Below are positions 11,579-20,302 of a DNA stretch of 64,000 nt, in pieces. How positions within the stretch are numbered: position 1 is the stretch's first letter; each line of letters starts with the position of its first letter. A program made the translations under genes and the position numbers. This DNA is from Ulota crispa. Lineage: Eukaryota; Streptophyta; Bryopsida; Orthotrichales; Orthotrichaceae. The notes under the pieces were generated by a model, which did not search any database, was not told the origin of the DNA, and was given only the letters and a program-made list of their open reading frames with translations. Location of the stretch: positions 13,756,409 through 13,820,408 of the forward strand of contig OY987250.1 in the NCBI GenBank assembly GCA_963920765.1, written 5' to 3'.

Positions 11579-11775
11579 TTTAGGTTCTCATCCATTTGTT
11601 GAGCTTGTTGCTACAGTACTTTGCTGCAGATGCAGGTGGTTTCTTTCTTTTTGTTCAACATAGCAACTGACAAATCCATGTGGTACATACCGACTATTCC
11701 AAGAAGAGTTGTAAAGCCTTATGTATATGAATGAAAGCCCTAATCCTCCCACTTTGCCCTAAACCATCCGGAACC
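11579..11775. other. Spacer between elements A and B
   Basis: About 200 bp of unique-looking sequence separates the TTAA at the right end of A from the TTAA at the left end of B. The facing ends (11361-11574 and 11780-11995) are inverted copies, so the spacer is the loop of a local palindrome. Confidence 0.7.
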
Positions 11776-11865
11776 TTAACCCCTAAATGCCCAAGGGTGT
11801 TTTTCTTGTTTCCATAAGGTAGTTTTGAAGTTTTTGAATTGTTTTTGTAAGATCATTATTAAACA

Positions 11866-13116
11866 TCAAAAAAAAATTGTAATTGTTGAATTTTGAATTT
11901 CAAGGTTTCTAAATGGCACCACCCAAAAAGAATCCCAAATGGCCATGCGGATTTTAAGATATTTGTAATTGAATGATAATGAGTATGGAATTTTTTCAAG
12001 CCAAACCGTAAGCATTTTTGCAAAATGTTGCTTACGATTATCCAATACTAATAACGTATCGTTAGTTATTGATTCCTTTATAGTTTCCGTGTTAAACGGA
12101 CCTTTATGTATATCTTGTAACCAGGAGGACATTAGTAAAACGGCCCGCATCCTTGAAATGTCTATCTGACTTAAACCGTCGTTTTTAAATGAATTATTAT
12201 CAGCTGATATTAATTCTTTATTACCGTCTTCTTGCCCATTCGTGTTTATAAGTACCTCAACTTTGAAATTTTCTAATTCGGTTTTAGCACCCAAATTTTT
12301 TGTTATATTCACTGCTTCTTTTTCGAGAGGTATGAGATCAATAATTTTGACGTTTTTAAATGATTCTTTAGCCTTGGACATTAAATAGGGTAATAACCCA
12401 CGAAAATTATGGATACCCATGAAGAAAGTAACTCGCCTAGATTTTTTTTCCCCAGCTTTTTCCCTTTGGGTCCTACGCATATTGTGTCCAAGCGTTTGCT
12501 GAACAAAACTTATTAAATCTTGAAGGACAAGGACTTTAGCCTCCTCACTTGTACGGCAATGCCAAAAGACACTAATTGGCTTATAAAGACCCATATTAAA
12601 AAATACAAGCTTCTGTGCGGGCAGGTTAAGTCCAGTACCCATTACTCCCAAAGCGGAGGCAACGGTAAAATTAGTCTGTGTGGATTTTTCGTCTTCTAGT
12701 ATTTCCCCTGTGTGCGGAGTATGCGCTATGTCCATATTACTACCTCGAATCTCTTTGCCTTCAAGGATTAGACCCACGGCGGAAGTATAATTGCTTAGCC
12801 AGTCAAAGAATTTTCTGGCTTGGGCTTGATTCTCGCAAAAACCGATAGTATAGAAATTAGCAAGTTGCTCACAAATATGAATAATTTTTAACCAAAAATT
12901 CTCTTTGTAAATATGGAACCAATTTGCTTTGGTGGTTACAAAAATAAGTTCATCAAGTTTTCTATCATCATCGGACGCGATATGAACATGACAAATCTTT
13001 TTTTTCGGGTCTTTTGAACAAAGTTGGATAAATTTTGAATGATATTCTTGAACCGTTGCAGAAATAAATGTACATGTTTTACATTGTGTAGCCAAATACA
13101 CTGGGAACATGTTCAT
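11866..13116 (-). CDS. Helicase C-terminal motor domain frame (element B)
   Basis: This 416-residue frame holds the second half of a superfamily 2 helicase. It has the SAT motif (motif III) at residues 19-21, GTGLNLP (motif V) at about 160-166 and QTLGHNMRR (motif VI region) at about 207-215. The last ~35 residues run into the terminal repeat of element B and may be non-native. It lies directly downstream, on the same strand, of the frame with motifs I and II, so the two are evidently parts of one helicase locus that looks broken. The role is unknown. Helicases of this class act in replication, repair or restriction. Codon use is far more AT-rich than in the host genes, which suggests a foreign origin. 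Confidence 0.7.
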   Translation of the reverse strand: MNMFPVYLATQCKTCTFISATVQEYHSKFIQLCSKDPKKKICHVHIASDDDRKLDELIFVTTKANWFHIYKENFWLKIIHICEQLANFYTIGFCENQAQARKFFDWLSNYTSAVGLILEGKEIRGSNMDIAHTPHTGEILEDEKSTQTNFTVASALGVMGTGLNLPAQKLVFFNMGLYKPISVFWHCRTSEEAKVLVLQDLISFVQQTLGHNMRRTQREKAGEKKSRRVTFFMGIHNFRGLLPYLMSKAKESFKNVKIIDLIPLEKEAVNITKNLGAKTELENFKVEVLINTNGQEDGNKELISADNNSFKNDGLSQIDISRMRAVLLMSSWLQDIHKGPFNTETIKESITNDTLLVLDNRKQHFAKMLTVWLEKIPYSLSFNYKYLKIRMAIWDSFWVVPFRNLEIQNSTITIFF

Positions 13117-13299
13117 GGCGGTAATTTCCGATGTGAACGGTAAATTTCCTTTTGGAAAAATTATATCAAGTTTTTTCGTTGTAGAATCTTCTTTGTCGGT
13201 GTTATCGTCTAAATATGATGCTATTCCATCTAAATTGTTTTCGTACTCTTCCGGGGAAAAAGCGTATTTTATGTCAAATTTATAACGGTGTTCGTGATA

Positions 13300-14976
13300 C
13301 TATTTGAATTCGGCCAAAGTAATTCTCCTGCCCAAGGAACGGCTATAGGGCCTATAAAAAACAACGGAAGGACGGTATGATATGCGAAGCAAAAAAGAAA
13401 GCCACATTTCTGTATTTGGCAGTTGCATTTTATTAGTAGTATCGTTCTCCAAAGCATCTCTCCACTGCAAAATAGATTTTTCGAACGCTGCAAGATACAG
13501 GTGTGGATCTTCCGAGTTCAAAATAGCTCCGTTCTCTAATTTAAACTGCGTCACTGTTTTCATGTTTGGGTTTTCTTCTATGTTATCTTGTCTGCCCCAA
13601 GCTTTTTTTTTATTAAAATCGCTTACTCCAAGAATTCTTTTAGTAAATGTAATTGTATTTAGTGAAATTTCACTATTTTCTTTGAATTTTAAACAAAAAT
13701 AGATATTATTATGGTGTTTTCCACTGGCAGGTCCCTTAAGCTTCCAAACTGCCCCACCTTGGTCTTCATAAATTCTGGAAAGAAGTCCACGTATAATTTC
13801 AATACTGCGCAAAGTCCGGACAGTTAGATCCTTCATAGACCAGGGTGTTATTAAAGATGTACCCTCAAAATTTGATTCGTTTTTTGTAATCATCATCCAT
13901 TCATAAGGTACTTTCCAAGTACAGGAATTGACAAAATTATGTACTTCATCAATTGCGAGCCAAATAAAATCTTTATAATATAATATAAGGGTTGCGAATG
14001 GGGCTACTTTCGGAGCATCGCCCCGTAATTTGAAATAGGAATGAATTGTAAGAAAAATTTTAGGTCTTCTGGAGCTGTTAGGTAGCTGACCTAAACCCTC
14101 TAAGAAAAGTTTATTTAATACATTATATTTTGTATTACTAGCTAGCGTAACTAAGTAAACATCAATCTCATTAAGTGAATATGACGACTTGAATTCGGTA
14201 TCGTCGTATATTCCCTTTTTCTCCCTTTCTATCTCTTCCTCTTTCAACTTTTGGATCAATTCGTTAGTTTGGATTACTAACTTCAGAGTGGGAAAAGCTA
14301 TGATAGCTATTCGGGATTCTTCACACACTATTCGCATAGCCGTTTGGACCGCACTATAGGTTTTACCACTTCCAGTAGCAGCCTCAACAATTGATAACGC
14401 TTCGTTTCTATAAATATCTTTGAAATGTTTTTGTCCATGAAGATACTTTATATTCTTTTTGTAATTGGTTGTTTCTTCCAAATAACAAAAATAGACATAA
14501 TCAAAAAGTTCTTCATAAAGACCTTCAAATTGTTTTTTTGATTGACAAGATTTACAACAAATGTCTTTTGCGGTAGTTTCTGCTGAATAAGAACAGATTA
14601 TTTGTAATTGACAATTCTTTTTAAATTCCAACAATGTATTAGAGTTACTATTAGGATCTACGTCTTTTTGTGTCCACTCCAAACTTAAACAACGCACTGA
14701 TTTATTATTGGAATAGGGACAATACGAAGTATATTTGGATTTCTTCTGGAAAGTGGCAAAATCTGATATATTATCACAATTATCATTTAACATACTAGAA
14801 TTATTTTTGTCAAGAACCTCTTCTTTACTAAAGTTAAAATTGTAGTAATCATTTAAAAACGTTGCACTTAATACTAATAGTTTTGTTGCGGAATTAAATT
14901 TATCGTTTTTAGTTTCTATTGCAGTATTCAAATTATCATTCGAATTAGCATTATAAAGAATAGAAGAGTTTTTCAT
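13300..14976 (-). CDS. Superfamily 2 helicase N-terminal frame (element B)
   Basis: This 558-residue frame starts at ATG. It carries Walker A (AATGSGKT, residues 199-206), a motif Ia-like IIAFPT at about 225-230 and Walker B as a DEVH box (343-346). Upstream, a cysteine-bearing region (Cys 86, 96, 122, 128, 140, 141, 144) could bind zinc or an iron-sulfur cluster, which is an inference. The order of motifs is that of DEAD/DEAH-like helicases. The overall layout, a long N-terminal region and then the motor, does not match a plant nuclear helicase that I know. Its partner frame with motifs III, V and VI follows on the same strand. It may be the replication or mobilisation helicase of element B. 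Confidence 0.75.
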   Translation of the reverse strand: MKNSSILYNANSNDNLNTAIETKNDKFNSATKLLVLSATFLNDYYNFNFSKEEVLDKNNSSMLNDNCDNISDFATFQKKSKYTSYCPYSNNKSVRCLSLEWTQKDVDPNSNSNTLLEFKKNCQLQIICSYSAETTAKDICCKSCQSKKQFEGLYEELFDYVYFCYLEETTNYKKNIKYLHGQKHFKDIYRNEALSIVEAATGSGKTYSAVQTAMRIVCEESRIAIIAFPTLKLVIQTNELIQKLKEEEIEREKKGIYDDTEFKSSYSLNEIDVYLVTLASNTKYNVLNKLFLEGLGQLPNSSRRPKIFLTIHSYFKLRGDAPKVAPFATLILYYKDFIWLAIDEVHNFVNSCTWKVPYEWMMITKNESNFEGTSLITPWSMKDLTVRTLRSIEIIRGLLSRIYEDQGGAVWKLKGPASGKHHNNIYFCLKFKENSEISLNTITFTKRILGVSDFNKKKAWGRQDNIEENPNMKTVTQFKLENGAILNSEDPHLYLAAFEKSILQWRDALENDTTNKMQLPNTEMWLSFLLRISYRPSVVFYRPYSRSLGRRITLAEFK

Positions 14977-15036
14977 AATATAGTATTTCTTTTATTTTAT
15001 TTTGTCGGCAATTAACGATTTTTTGGTAAATGCCTC

Positions 15037-15071
15037 GGGCAAGTTGGCACCTTTAAAATAGCAACTTGCCC
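15037..15071. promoter_or_regulatory. Stem-loop upstream of the helicase frame
   Basis: GGGCAAGTTG (15037-15046) and CAACTTGCCC (15062-15071) form a perfect 10-bp stem with a 15-base loop. It lies about 60 bases upstream of the helicase start on the minus strand. A leader structure, a terminator or a replication signal are all possible. The location beside GC-rich GGGGCGCCGCTCCGC (15126-15140) is notable in such AT-rich DNA. Confidence 0.5.
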
Positions 15072-15329
15072 TCTTTTGTTTCCACTATAAAATAGCGTGG
15101 ATCTGATTGCAACTCGCTATGTATGGGGCGCCGCTCCGCTAACGGGGGTTTTATTCACTAACAGTGGAGCTTTATTCGTGCTCATCTACGAAGACCATGA
15201 AATAGAGCAAAATTTCAATTTACCGGGTTTATTTTTCATTTTTGATTTTGCATGAACTAGCCTCCGGCAGGGAGCCTTTTGTAAAGGGATTTATTAAAGA
15301 GAAATAGAAAAATTGTTTGACCTAAGCTC

Positions 15330-16091
15330 AACATTGGCATCACGTACTACTATTAGAAGAGTCACACGATGTCAAAGAAATTGAAAAAGATTTCTTGTTT
15401 TATTTATTTCAATGAAAAAAAACCAACGAATCAATTTCTTTTAATGTTTGTTTCTGTCATCAAGTTACTTAATGTATTGAGATCACGTGACGCCAAAAAA
15501 AACATTAAAAAATAGTATATCTTATTATTACATTATTGTAATTATTATTACTATGGAATTATGTACTAATAGCTTGTCATTATATTATTACTAGCCTAAG
15601 ATTACGCGATGACAGAATTTTAATTATTTAATTATAGTGGATTTCTAATTTATTATATATAATAATTCATCGATATTATATATGATGATTCATCGAAAAT
15701 AAGTCATTTTGATAAATCATCATTATAATATGATGATTCATCAAAGTGATTCATTAGTATCCTAATGAATGATCGGGGAAAGCAAACGACAAGCGCCATT
15801 TAACAAGCCGCGATTAATGGAGTGGAGGGAAGTCTCAAAGCCTGCCTATTATTATAAATTAGCCCGAGACCTCCCATGAAAAGCATCAGTGAAAGCCACT
15901 TCTATAGTATATAACGTGAAGAGAAAGAAGAGCACCCTTTTTTCAAGTAAAATTGTGTTCAGGAATAACATAGCATAGTAATAAATAATAATGATAACAA
16001 TGCTGCTGCTAATAATAATAACTAACAAAATGCAATTGCTCATTTTATATTAAACCTTTTTTTTGTCATCAGGTTACTTAACATGCTGAAA
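15330..16091. promoter_or_regulatory. Intergenic core of element B with repeated ACGTGATGCC motif
   Basis: This gene-poor, very AT-rich stretch lies between the helicase and the membrane-protein group. Variants of ATTACGTGATGCC occur near 15338 (inverted), 15481, 15600 and 16091, with another at 17513. Two copies are preceded by GTCATCA(A/G)GTTACTTAA. Around 15640-15760, ATGATTCATC units recur in both orientations. Such clustering suits a shared promoter or a replication origin, which is an inference. No recognisable gene lies here. Confidence 0.45.
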
Positions 16092-16144
16092 TTACGTGAT
16101 GCCAAAAAAATCCTCATTTTTATTTGCCGAATTTGAATTTGCAA
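16086..16144 (+). repeat. 59-bp direct repeat, copy 1
   Basis: CTGAAATTACGTGATGCC followed by an A-run and TCCTCATTTTTATTTG is repeated at 17509-17567 in the same orientation with one visible difference. The two copies bracket the membrane-protein group. This copy overlaps the end of the 78-residue minus-strand frame. Confidence 0.9.
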
Positions 16145-16328
16145 GAGTTTTTTGGGGAGTAGAACTAGAAGCTTCTTCGATAGCGGCCCTAGTTCTATCA
16201 TCCCCCATAAAATTGCTCCTTTCTATATCCTCTTCTTCACACGAAACCCCGGATGAACCTGAATAACGATTATGTATACCCTTTTGATTTTCGGAATTCA
16301 AAAACTTAGCCACCGCTTTATAGACCAA
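16092..16328 (-). CDS. Small acidic frame, 78 residues (element B)
   Basis: This is a serine- and acid-rich open frame (SSSTPQKTLANSNSANKNED) that abuts the 201-residue frame on the same strand. The first codon is TTG, so it may be only the downstream part of its neighbour's locus. It has no recognised family. Confidence 0.35.
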   Translation of the reverse strand: MVYKAVAKFLNSENQKGIHNRYSGSSGVSCEEEDIERSNFMGDDRTRAAIEEASSSTPQKTLANSNSANKNEDFFGIT

Positions 16329-16333
16329 ATCAT

Positions 16334-16939
16334 TTATCTCTCTTTAGAGTCTTGATTCGGCAAATCTTGTACATCTTTCAATCTAGGATTTTCATAAGAA
16401 TTATTTATCAATTCCTTAAGTTTTAGCTCTAACACGGAAGAAGAACGTTCCGACAAAAAATCTATGAATCGTAGTGCTCTCAAAGCTTCTATCAAATCTG
16501 GACCAAATGATCTTTCAATCGTTTCCTTACTAGATGATCCTTCGCTCGTTTGGATCGCAACCTCCTTCTTTGGTGGAATTCGGGCCGATTCTTCCGATGC
16601 TGTTTCGACTTCTTGTGTTGTTTCGACCTCTCGTGCGGGTTCATTATACTTCCGATCCAAGGGTGCGTCTTCATAATTATAGTTCTCATGCGTCACATGG
16701 CCGAGAATACCAACGCCCACGAGTAAAGCAACCTCCACAGCTTTATAAATCCAATCACCAACACTCTTTATGAATGTTAAAATTTGACTGAAAAACCCCT
16801 TTTTCGAAGGGTCTACTGGAGGCATGGCTTCTTCCACTGGAGAAGCTCCACGAAAAAGTTCAAAAAGATTGAAATTTGCCACCCCAAAAGAAAAAATAGC
16901 CACACTAGTTCCTATCAAAATGAACCGGACAAAAGACAA
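16334..16939 (-). CDS. Membrane-protein frame, 201 residues (element B)
   Basis: The frame opens with a hydrophobic segment (about residues 4-25). A second hydrophobic stretch at about 62-83 (WIYKAVEVALLVGVGILGHV) precedes an acidic, Ser/Thr-rich tail with many Glu residues. I do not recognise the family. It belongs to a tightly packed minus-strand group with the frames at 17114-17473 and 16092-16328. The compact spacing is more like a plasmid, organelle or virus than a plant nuclear locus. The group looks degraded. Confidence 0.5.
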   Translation of the reverse strand: MSFVRFILIGTSVAIFSFGVANFNLFELFRGASPVEEAMPPVDPSKKGFFSQILTFIKSVGDWIYKAVEVALLVGVGILGHVTHENYNYEDAPLDRKYNEPAREVETTQEVETASEESARIPPKKEVAIQTSEGSSSKETIERSFGPDLIEALRALRFIDFLSERSSSVLELKLKELINNSYENPRLKDVQDLPNQDSKER

Positions 16940-17113
16940 ACGCCACAGCTTTTTGCAGAATAGAACAAAAACCAGCCATTTCTCCCATAACCAAGGAGAT
17001 TTTAAATTGTCAATTTCGCGGAACTACAACTTTATGAAATCTACAGCCTCATTCAAATATTGTAATTCTCTTTCCAAGAATTCCTTATTCTCCAATTTTT
17101 TTTTTCATTCATC

Positions 17114-17473
17114 CTATTTTTCTACATTTACTTTAGTAAAAGGTTCTCCCATATATTCCCGACGTAGGTGATTCAAAGAGTTATCAAATATTTTCTCATA
17201 CTTGGGTCTTAATTCAGTCCTTTGTTTCATTTCCCACAAAAATAAAAAGGAATACGCTTTCTTTACAATCAATACACAAATTTTGTAAAAACTGAGCTGT
17301 TTGCTTAATGCGTGAATTGAACCACCATAAATGAAAATCTTGTTCAATAAGAAAAAACCCAACATAAGCCACAAAAAATAAAACAATAAAGTCAATACCC
17401 AATAACATGCTATCATGAAGAGTAACCATACGGAAAAAAAAGCCCCTACGACTTTGAATTGAGAAAACTGCAT
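17114..17473 (-). CDS. Hydrophobic membrane-protein frame, 119 residues (element B)
   Basis: The frame starts at ATG and has two strongly hydrophobic stretches within residues 8-48 (VVGAFFSVWLLFMIACYWVL and FYFLWLMLGFFLL), then a mixed segment and a basic/acidic C-terminus. It lies upstream of the 201-residue frame on the same strand. No homologue is recognised. It is probably a small membrane protein of element B with unknown function. Confidence 0.5.
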   Translation of the reverse strand: MQFSQFKVVGAFFSVWLLFMIACYWVLTLLFYFLWLMLGFFLLNKIFIYGGSIHALSKQLSFYKICVLIVKKAYSFLFLWEMKQRTELRPKYEKIFDNSLNHLRREYMGEPFTKVNVEK

Positions 17474-17508
17474 AGCTCCTTTCTTTTTGTTTTGGTCCTT
17501 TTTTCAAC

Positions 17509-17567
17509 CTGAAATTACGTGATGCCAAAAAAATCCTCATTTTTATTTGTCGAATTTGAATTTGCAA
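17509..17567 (+). repeat. 59-bp direct repeat, copy 2
   Basis: This is the second copy of the 16086-16144 repeat, in the same orientation. It lies just upstream of the plus-strand frame and may carry its promoter. Confidence 0.9.
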
Positions 17568-17654
17568 CTTTGTTTTGAGATCTTTACCAAATTTAAACGA
17601 ATAAATCTAAATTTTTCTGATATTGAAGATAGAGATATAGAGATAGAACGCAAT

Positions 17655-18830
17655 ATGCACGAACGCCAGCAAGAACAAAAGAAGTTACTACCTGAGATAA
17701 AGGGAGTATCTACTGTTAAAATAAAACAAGTTCCTGCTAAAGTAGAAACTGACGTGGATTTAGACTTATACAAAAATGAAAACGAAGAAAATGACACGAA
17801 AGAAATTATTGAGGCATTTAATAAAATTTATAGTTCCAAAAAAGAACTGGATTTGATTGCAAAAAACCTTGTAGAGCAATATTGTGCAATTTTTCCGTAC
17901 GAACTCTCTATCGATCTTAAAACTATAATTGAAAAAAACTTTAAGTCAAGTTTGAAATTGCTATCAAAAAAAGGACTTGAAATATTCCAGTTAAAACCAC
18001 AGGAAGAATTTACTATTAATTTCGTTAATCAACTTATATGGAATCATTTTTGTGTTGAAATAAATGCTTTTCTCAAAGAAAGACGAAAATGTTTATTACA
18101 TCCTCCTATAAATTTACGAGGAAGCTATCATACTGAAGCCTTGTTACATCTAAAATCTGAGCATCTTCCCAACCTTAAGATTAATATCAAGAATATTTGG
18201 GAATTTCTTGAGGCAGATTTCAAAAAGCATAAAGAGCTTGATTTGTATAACAAGTACCCTTTGTTTACTAAAATAGCTGTGTATTATTTTCTTTATTGCG
18301 CTGAAAAGGACGATGAAAAAATTCTCAAGGGATTTGTACAACAAATAGGGAAAAGGGAAAGCGGCAACTATACACAAAAAAAATTGAAAACAACAGAAGA
18401 CTATAAAAAACTTCAAAAAGTATGTGAAAAAATAACCAAGATCTTGTTGAACTCCAAGCTAATAAATGACTTTAGAGATTTAAGAGCGGAACTTTTGAAC
18501 CAAGGCATTTGTCGTAATTCTTCCCATACCGATTATCTATGGGACATATTCAAAAAGTTTAAAGTGTATCCAACAAAGGTACTTGAGGATATTGAGTTTG
18601 ACAATGAAAAGAGTATCTTATCGTTATCGCATTTAAAAAAAGCTTTTCCCAAAGTAAAATTGTTGGGCCATTTTGCTTATGGATACAAAAACTTACAGGT
18701 TTTTGTAATTCCAGAATCAAAGAAGAAGGCTTTTATCGAAAAAATCATAGAAAATTTTACTGTAAAGAATAATGAAACTAAGATTGAATTTGTTAAGTTG
18801 AAACTTCTAATGCAAATTGGCAAATTTTAA
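17655..18830 (+). CDS. Unrecognised ~391-residue protein (element B)
   Basis: The open frame extends from about 17547, but its first ATG is at 17655 (MHERQQEQKK), giving 391 residues. The protein is rich in Lys, Glu, Ile, Asn and Leu, has no evident membrane segment, and looks alpha-helical and soluble. It holds a conserved-looking RKCLLHPPINLRGSYHTE segment and a C-terminal GHFAYGYKNLQVFVIPE motif. I find no DDE, HUH, tyrosine-recombinase or polymerase signature. The stop codon lies inside the terminal segment shared with element A. It is a candidate for the mobility protein of the element because nothing else in the element fits that role, which is an inference. Confidence 0.6.
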   Translation: MHERQQEQKKLLPEIKGVSTVKIKQVPAKVETDVDLDLYKNENEENDTKEIIEAFNKIYSSKKELDLIAKNLVEQYCAIFPYELSIDLKTIIEKNFKSSLKLLSKKGLEIFQLKPQEEFTINFVNQLIWNHFCVEINAFLKERRKCLLHPPINLRGSYHTEALLHLKSEHLPNLKINIKNIWEFLEADFKKHKELDLYNKYPLFTKIAVYYFLYCAEKDDEKILKGFVQQIGKRESGNYTQKKLKTTEDYKKLQKVCEKITKILLNSKLINDFRDLRAELLNQGICRNSSHTDYLWDIFKKFKVYPTKVLEDIEFDNEKSILSLSHLKKAFPKVKLLGHFAYGYKNLQVFVIPESKKKAFIEKIIENFTVKNNETKIEFVKLKLLMQIGKF

Positions 18831-19690
18831 ATACAAAATTGGGAGACAACCACTTAGGATGCTTTAGTGTTTATTGTTGTTACTTCAAAACCAATGGCCC
18901 CTCTTCCAAATCCATGACCACAATTTCACAAATGAGCCTGCAACGCAATTGTCAAAAGGCAACCGTCTAATACAAAGAAATTTTCAACTTCAATTATTGA
19001 CCAAAAATCATTATGAATGAAAAAAAATTCAACAATGAAAGGATCCTAATTTCTATAACAAAGACATTCCAAGTGAAATTAGTCCAAAAGCACTTTTAGA
19101 TTTTGTTAGATGTCAAAATTTCAATAAAAAGGCCCTTATTGCCCAAGGGAGTGCCCAAGGGAAATCTTCACCTTTTGCTCACCTTGATGCCCGTCTTTTC
19201 AATGTGGCAACTTCTCATAGGCTCTGTGACACTATTCAAAATACTATTCATGACACTATTCACGACACTATTTACAATAGAAAATGTATGCTTGTAGTTA
19301 ACCTTCCACCAAAAACAAATGGAATAAGATATGGAGGAAGTTGAATTTGAACGGTGAAACTAACTTCAACGTGCAACTTTTCCACAAAAGAAAACCTCAA
19401 AACAATAAAATCTATAACTTCAATAGGGTTTCAAAATTTCTTGAAATTTTTTGGACACCAAAATCTGGTGCCTTGGGCATTTAGGGGTTAAACTTAGGGC
19501 AAATTAAAAAAATGAACTGCAAGTGGAGTAGCCTAGGATAGTGCCACCGCGGGGAGGGCCACGGGTACCCAACCCTAAATTGCAGGAAGCACAAGCTTGG
19601 GCAGGGGAAGCCATACAACATTGTTTTTTTAAGCACTGACACATGCGGGGCCTAGATCAACATATGTGCAATAAACCAAGCCACCCATTC
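18800..19690. repeat. Right arm of ~890-bp inverted repeat
   Basis: This is the reverse complement of 10445-11338. It spans the right end of element B and about 200 bp of flanking DNA beyond TTAA. Recombination between the arms would invert the roughly 7.5 kb between them. Confidence 0.9.
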
Positions 19691-19896
19691 TTGGGTCCAA
19701 ATCCCTCCTAATGAATGTGTGTCCTTTTTTCATCTTGCTCTTCTTGCTTTCACTCTTGTTGTAGATGGAGACTGCAATTGAGTGTGTGAATGCAACTTGT
19801 TTTTCTTACCGCACCACCATTTTTCAAGATAAACTCACTGTCCATTCTCCAGTGCCCACAAAAGAGGAGATACACCTTCATGGAGAAGTGCTCCCA

Positions 19897-20012
19897 TCAG
19901 GGGTAGTCACACCTTCTTCACCCCATTCTCAATTTTTAGAGAATGGAGATGTGGTGTCTCTCCTTGATTTGCAGATGCCCCATTCTTTGAAGGTTGAGAA
20001 ATCTCTACACAT
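19897..20012 (+). repeat. Direct repeat with 10052-10170
   Basis: AGGGGTAGTCACACCTTCTT onward matches 10052-10170. A shorter relative (TCACACCTTCAATGGAGAAG) is at 20179. This is a host repeat present on both sides of the element B region. The adjoining DNA (19690-20300) otherwise has nothing recognised. Confidence 0.7.
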
Positions 20013-20302
20013 GCGGAGGAAAATAACATGGTAGAGAAATCTTTGCATGCAAAGTTTTCATCTTGGCTTGTTTTGTTCTTCACTATTGCTCCTCTTGATT
20101 TCACTGTGCATGCTTGTAATTAGAGACTAGTTGAGTGTTTTGTAACTACAAGTAAATCATTCTCCACCACCCACAAAAAGGAGTCACACCTTCAATGGAG
20201 AAGTGCTCCCATTAGCTCTTATTTTTACTCCACCACTTTTCATTCTTCATAGAAGTTTCACTCTTTGAATAGGTGTAACTACTCTAATGTTCATGGCTAA
20301 CA

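Larger units (their letters stand above)
11780..19487. mobile_element. Element B: 7.7-kb TTAA-flanked mobile element with helicase
   Basis: TTAA at 11776-11779 and the end CCCCTAAATGCCCAAGG open the element. CCTTGGGCATTTAGGGG and TTAA at 19488-19491 close it. Non-coding ends of about 0.1-0.7 kb are shared with element A. The interior is strongly AT-rich and carries five or six open frames: two on the minus strand with helicase motifs (11866-14976), a minus-strand group with membrane segments (16092-17473), and one on the plus strand (17655-18830). No DDE transposase, DNA polymerase, capsid or envelope protein is recognisable. The TTAA target and CCC terminus resemble piggyBac and Kolobok DNA transposons, but the gene content does not. 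It could also be a plasmid- or virus-derived element that gained such ends. It looks broken, with about three breaks, but the near-identical ends shared with A indicate recent activity. Confidence 0.8.

Noticed and set aside
10839-19297. 64-residue frame present twice (10839-11033 and 19103-19297)
   Set aside because: It lies in the ends shared by elements A and B and overlaps their non-coding terminal DNA. The identity is at DNA level.
11780-19487. Polinton, virophage or other capsid-bearing virus
   Set aside because: Terminal repeats and a foreign gene set are present, but I recognise no capsid, protease, packaging ATPase or DNA polymerase. The possibility is kept only as one of several origins.
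11780-19487. piggyBac element proper
   Set aside because: TTAA and CCC ends fit, but no frame shows a piggyBac-type DDE transposase.
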